The notes under the pieces are model-generated. The model worked only from the letters and a program-made list of their open reading frames with translations, was not told where the DNA came from and did not search any database. The position numbers and the translations under genes are program-made. From positions 37,080-101,079 of the forward strand of contig JASCOH010000010.1 of assembly GCA_029959295.1 (NCBI GenBank): a stretch of DNA of 64,000 nucleotides, written 5' to 3'. Origin of the DNA: Flavobacteriaceae bacterium PS02334. Its GTDB lineage: Bacteria; Bacteroidota; Bacteroidia; Flavobacteriales; Flavobacteriaceae. Below, one piece after another: positions 60,935-64,000 of the stretch (its first letter is position 1; every line of letters starts with the position of its first letter).

Positions 60935-61888
60935 TTATATTATTTCGACAAAATTATTTAAAGACCAATAATTGCCTTCAAGAATGAATGCCTGTTTATC
61001 CAAATTTCTCTCTTGGATAGTTACTTTAGTACAATCCCCTTCGTGTTCTTCTAACAAAACATATTTTTCAGCTCCTTCTATTTCTTTCAAACAAGTTTCA
61101 GAAATTGATTTTGTAATTATTACTATTGGAATACCCTTTTTGATTTTTGCTCTAATTCTTGGCGTAAGATGTTCATCATTAAATCCGAAACCAACAACAA
61201 GAAAACTACTAGCAGATGTAATGAATGAATCTGATTTCTGAATCAGTTCTCGATAGGGACTTTTATAGGTCTCTTGATATTTATTTTTTCCTGGACAAAT
61301 TATCTGTGAAATCGAGTTTTCAGTATTATTTTGTAAATAGCGAATATCTCCACCTACTTCAAACCAATTGAGCGAACCATGAACTTTTACAATATTCACA
61401 TTGTTTTTATTAGAAAATAAGTTTTCATCAAACACAGAAAGATCTTTTCCTAAAAAACCATCCGTAAAAGCAATATCATGAAACGAAAGTACATTTTCAA
61501 TAATTCGATCATAGTTGGTTGTGATGATATTTGTTACTTTAGGATGTGCATCACTAATCTTTTGCACCAATTTCTTTATTCCTATAAAATCAGCAGTGCT
61601 TCCTGACAAAAGCTTTTGTAGCACTTCTTTGTCTACTTTTGAAATAGCTTCCCAAATTACATTTCTTATTTGCGGAATCAGTTCAATATATTTTTCTTTT
61701 CCCAGCTCCACTTCTAGATTATCACAATCTTTATCAAATTCCGGCACTTTTTGCTTAATGATTTCATTTAAGGCCCACATGCTTGGCAAACCAAATGGAA
61801 CTGTAGCTCCTGAACCCCAAATTATTACGGGAGGATTTTTTAGGTAATTCTGAATAATCGTAAAAATTCTCTCTTTGTCTTTTTCCAT
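60935..61888 (-). CDS. SIR2-family NADase (partner of HerA)
   Basis: A 317-residue SIR2 protein. The glycine-rich start is GSGATVPFGLPSM (residues 25-37). The NAD site has TTNYDRIIENV (123-133, Asn125, Asp127) and VHGSLNWF with catalytic His170. VVGFGFNDEHLTPR contributes the cofactor end. There is a helical insert between these (residues 40-115). The family hydrolyses NAD+ upon infection. In the Sir2-HerA system, HerA gates that activity. It is the first gene of the operon. Intact Asn and His suggest an active enzyme. Confidence 0.88.
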   Translation of the reverse strand: MEKDKERIFTIIQNYLKNPPVIIWGSGATVPFGLPSMWALNEIIKQKVPEFDKDCDNLEVELGKEKYIELIPQIRNVIWEAISKVDKEVLQKLLSGSTADFIGIKKLVQKISDAHPKVTNIITTNYDRIIENVLSFHDIAFTDGFLGKDLSVFDENLFSNKNNVNIVKVHGSLNWFEVGGDIRYLQNNTENSISQIICPGKNKYQETYKSPYRELIQKSDSFITSASSFLVVGFGFNDEHLTPRIRAKIKKGIPIVIITKSISETCLKEIEGAEKYVLLEEHEGDCTKVTIQERNLDKQAFILEGNYWSLNNFVEII

Positions 61889-61958
61889 AATTTGGAGTTT
61901 TCTTTATTATCAACCGACAATAGCTATTATTTTCAAGGTACTTATTTCAATAATTTAC

Positions 61959-61969
61959 TATACTGTATA
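61959..61969. promoter_or_regulatory. Short palindrome upstream of the SIR2 operon
   Basis: TATACTGTATA is an 11-bp odd palindrome about 70 nt before the SIR2 start. It could be a binding site for a regulator, but the AT-rich setting makes it a weak call. Confidence 0.2.
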
Positions 61970-62065
61970 CATTATGTAATTCTATATTACGATTTCCGTA
62001 CGTCCAAAAATTAACAAAAACAAATATAATCGGATTTTCAATTGAAGTAAGAAAATTCATATAAT

Positions 62066-62719
62066 TTAAATTATCGTAATAAAAAAAATAAAAACAGGAG
62101 GCAAAATTATTATCAGCGAGTACCATCCGTAACATTCCCACCAGTATTGACGATTGATTCGTTTCACATCCTTTTTTTTCAGTTTGTCAAAATAAGACAA
62201 TTTGGTCAGCATGAATTTTTCATAGTCAATTTTATTATGGTTCTGGTAAAGTGCCAAAATAGTTTGATATTCTATGGAAAGATTCTCACAAAAAATTAAT
62301 ATTTCATTCTCGGTTGCCGTGGAATTTAATGTTTTGAAAGTGCGCAACTTATTATACAGTGTGCTGAGAGCCAAACTGCAGTCATGGAAATTTTTAGCAC
62401 GTAATTTATAATCTTGGCTGTTTTCAAATTGTGCAACCACTAATTGGATGATGGAAAGAGCTGTAACATAATAATTAACTAAATTTAAATTGGCGTCATC
62501 ATTCTCAATATTATATACTGCAAGCAGTCCTGCAATAATCAAATAGGCTGACAGAATATTAAAGCTAATATTCGACATATTAGAGATGGTAGTCAATCTT
62601 CTATCGGCTTGAAACCTGGCGCCCTTGGTAGACCAAATTTTATAATTTAATTCTTCTAGAAAACTTTTCTCTAAATACTCTTGTGAACCTGTAAAAATAG
62701 ATGCTATTTCTGCACTCAT
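62066..62719 (-). CDS. SLATT-domain membrane protein
   Basis: A 217-residue protein of the SLATT type (SMODS- and SLOG-associating two-transmembrane effector). A short N-terminal helical part with KIWSTKGARFQADRRLT precedes two adjacent transmembrane helices (about residues 51-70, ISFNILSAYLIIAGLLAVYN, and 81-97). A long cytosolic coiled part with FENSQDYKLRAKNFHDCSLA and LSIEYQTILALYQNHNKIDY follows, then a third helix at the C-terminus (WYSLIIILPPVFIFFITI). SLATT proteins are pore-forming effectors of nucleotide-signalling or reverse-transcriptase-linked defence. No cyclase, SLOG or RT gene is seen beside it, so it looks orphan. It is separated from SIR2 by 177 nt. Confidence 0.8.
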   Translation of the reverse strand: MSAEIASIFTGSQEYLEKSFLEELNYKIWSTKGARFQADRRLTTISNMSNISFNILSAYLIIAGLLAVYNIENDDANLNLVNYYVTALSIIQLVVAQFENSQDYKLRAKNFHDCSLALSTLYNKLRTFKTLNSTATENEILIFCENLSIEYQTILALYQNHNKIDYEKFMLTKLSYFDKLKKKDVKRINRQYWWECYGWYSLIIILPPVFIFFITII

Positions 62720-63143
62720 AATCTTTTCGAATTAACTTTTCAACATATAGATTTTAAACCTTCCAAATTTCAACACTAAGAATAAGCAATTTCAAAAGTA
62801 TTGTAAACTATTGATTCAAAAATTGAAAATTTTCCCTTGCTCGCAACTCATTGCTAAAGTGTTTACTTGCATAAAAAAATAGTCTTCATCTTCACCCACA
62901 TGCTATTTTCCTTTTCATAATTTTCACACTTTACACATTGAACATCGCCTGCAATGATAATGAGTGTCCTATTTATTACATTACGGTTTTCCGCATTTAC
63001 CTAAAATAAATATTTTCAATATAGCCTTGTAAAGTAAACTTTTAAACCAACACAAAAACCAAGTAGATTTACCTGTTTTTTTAACATGCCTCTTTAAAAA
63101 TTCGATCAAAAATCCAATAGCTTTATCAATATAGAAAAGTGAT
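62720..63143. other. Gap upstream of the SLATT gene
   Basis: About 420 AT-rich bases lie between the divergent SLATT gene and the decayed zinc-ribbon gene. I see no gene or strong repeat. Promoters for both directions probably lie here. Confidence 0.45.
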
Positions 63144-63377
63144 TATGTCTTTACTTGAATTCGATAGCATCTGGATAGATTTAGAATGCACCACAAATGT
63201 GGATATACCGTTGATGTGCAGTTAGTGGATGTAAAATCAGAAATGACAGTATATTGCCACAACTGCAAAATACAGATTCAGTTAGCAGATGGTGAAGCTT
63301 CCACTAATGTTGGCATTGACAATATGCAAAATGCACTTAATAAACTCGAAGAAAGCTTTAAAAAATTTAAACGATGA
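63144..63377 (+). pseudogene. Zinc-ribbon gene with a 2-nt insertion
   Basis: The frame from ATG 63144 reads MSLLEFDSIWIDLEC and then departs. After dropping two bases near 63186 the sequence reads EC-HKCGYTVDVQLVDVKSEM, then YCHNCKIQIQLADGEAS and LNKLEESFKKFKR. This restores the pattern CxxC (CHKC) ... CxxC (CHNC), a small zinc ribbon. The insertion duplicates an 'AC'. A 63-codon ORF (63186-63377) remains from the downstream part but lacks the first Cys. The TGA overlaps the next ATG. Confidence 0.6.
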
Positions 63378-63893
63378 ACTACGCAAACCACAGCTTACGC
63401 ACCAATCTGCAGGAATAGAAGAACCGTTTATATAAGGCAACTTATGAACAGTTCGGTTATCAGTTAAAATATTTATTAGACAACCTTGAAAATAACAAAC
63501 AGCTAAAATCTCTTATTGAAGAATCGATAAGGCAATACCCTTTTGAAAAAGAAGAATTTGAAAAAACTGTAAACAATCACAGGCAAGAAATAAAAGCATT
63601 TGAAAACAATGAAAATCAAGCGGCTTATTGCTACCAGTTTTTAAATCACTTTGTGCAAATGACGAGTAATTATAACCTGCACAATTACACCTTTTTCGCC
63701 GGAAATTTTAGTGAAAAGAAATCTGACATCATTGAAGACTATATTTCTCCCATCTTCTATTATCTGCACGATAAGCTTGACAAAGTCAATTCCACAATAT
63801 ACCTTCTTGAAAAAATAAAAAACGCACAGAATGGTTCACTAGGGATGAACTCTATAAAAAGTATACTGTTGCTACTGTAAATCGTCAGCAAAA
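63374..63893 (+). pseudogene. Helical gene with an amber codon and a frameshift
   Basis: ATG 63374 overlaps the stop of the zinc-ribbon gene (ATGA). The frame carries a TAG at 63416-63418 (MNYANHSLRTNLQE stop KNRLYKATYEQFGYQL). After that it runs on cleanly (KYLLDNLENNKQLKSLIEES, FVQMTSNYNLHNYTFFAGNF, IYLLEKIK). A missing A near 63820 causes a shift. The corrected frame reads TEWFTRDELYKKYTVATVN and ends where an insertion sequence appears to begin. The protein is helical and not recognised. Confidence 0.5.
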
Positions 63894-64000
63894 AGTGGAC
63901 TGATTTAAGTCAAAACTAAGAGAGTGTTTTCAAAATCCTTAAATTTGAATTATGAGAACACCCAAGAAAAAAACAGCAGAGAATTTCATTAAAGACATTC
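63894..64000 (+). mobile_element. Start of an insertion sequence with transposase (partial)
   Basis: The bases from about 63894 (AGTGGACTGATTTAAGTC...) resemble an IS left end. An ATG at 63952 opens MRTPKKKTAENFIKDI before the window ends. That basic start resembles IS3-family OrfA proteins of Bacteroidetes. The element abuts the decayed gene, so insertion into or next to it is likely. Only the first 16 codons are visible. Confidence 0.45.

Noticed and set aside
62066-63893. A retron or reverse-transcriptase locus around the SLATT gene
   Set aside because: No RT motif (YxDD) is visible in any frame of this stretch, and no msr/msd-like hairpin pair is seen.
1-64000. CRISPR array or cas genes
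   Set aside because: No regularly spaced direct repeats of 25-40 bp and no Cas motif were noticed in the sequence.

Overview
The window reads as one chromosome segment of a Flavobacterium-like Bacteroidetes. The evidence is a giant secreted protein ending in a type IX secretion (T9SS) sorting domain, TAnnTTTG-type promoter elements, weak ribosome binding sites, a TonB-receptor/DUF4249 pair, an RteC homologue and LytTR two-component pairs. Roughly the first 40 kb looks moderately GC-rich. From about 41 kb rightward the sequence is visibly AT-rich, and the right 12 kb is a defence island, which suggests acquired DNA.

Left part (1-11.9 kb): the 3' end of a PAS histidine kinase, a decayed small ORF, a 2336-residue T9SS surface protein on the minus strand, a tiny hydrophilic protein, and an FAD/Rieske oxidoreductase. 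The stretch from 12.1 to 13.8 kb is a gene graveyard: a DUF892 remnant, a multiply frameshifted DUF72 gene and a frameshifted response regulator. From 14.1 to 19.7 kb a run of plus-strand genes follows: SDR, a large hypothetical, a 2H phosphoesterase, DUF6766, CinA-C and DUF892.

19.7-27.4 kb is a DNA-damage block. A LexA-like S24 repressor is divergent from a Y-family polymerase and a DnaE2-like polymerase, followed by DUF1810, AlkB and a DEDDh-exonuclease/GIY-YIG fusion. A 7TMR-DISM histidine kinase, several decayed genes (DUF1810, VOC, serine hydrolase, M1 peptidase), an intact serine hydrolase and a LytTR histidine kinase/regulator pair take the map to 35.7 kb. RteC, AraC, a lipoprotein and a TPR-AraC membrane regulator lie between 36 and 40.6 kb.

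41-51.5 kb holds a second LytTR pair, divergent from a TonB receptor-DUF4249 operon. A 21-bp-period direct repeat in the shared intergenic region looks like its operator. NmrA-like, NTF2-like, serine hydrolase, TetR and two small membrane-protein genes follow. Two related 37-nt sequences resembling a tRNA 3' end lie at 40.87 and 49.81 kb in opposite orientation.

51.7-64 kb is the defence island, all on the minus strand up to 62.7 kb. The central feature is a tight six-gene operon: SIR2, HerA, an AAA ATPase, an HNH nuclease (Septu/PtuAB-like), a small ORF and a GIY-YIG-like nuclease. Downstream are a DUF262/DUF1524 (GmrSD-type) protein and a second SIR2-like protein. Upstream are an orphan SLATT membrane protein and two decayed ORFs next to the start of an insertion sequence. 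The contiguous SIR2-HerA plus PtuAB-like plus GIY-YIG arrangement is my best candidate for an undescribed composite system.
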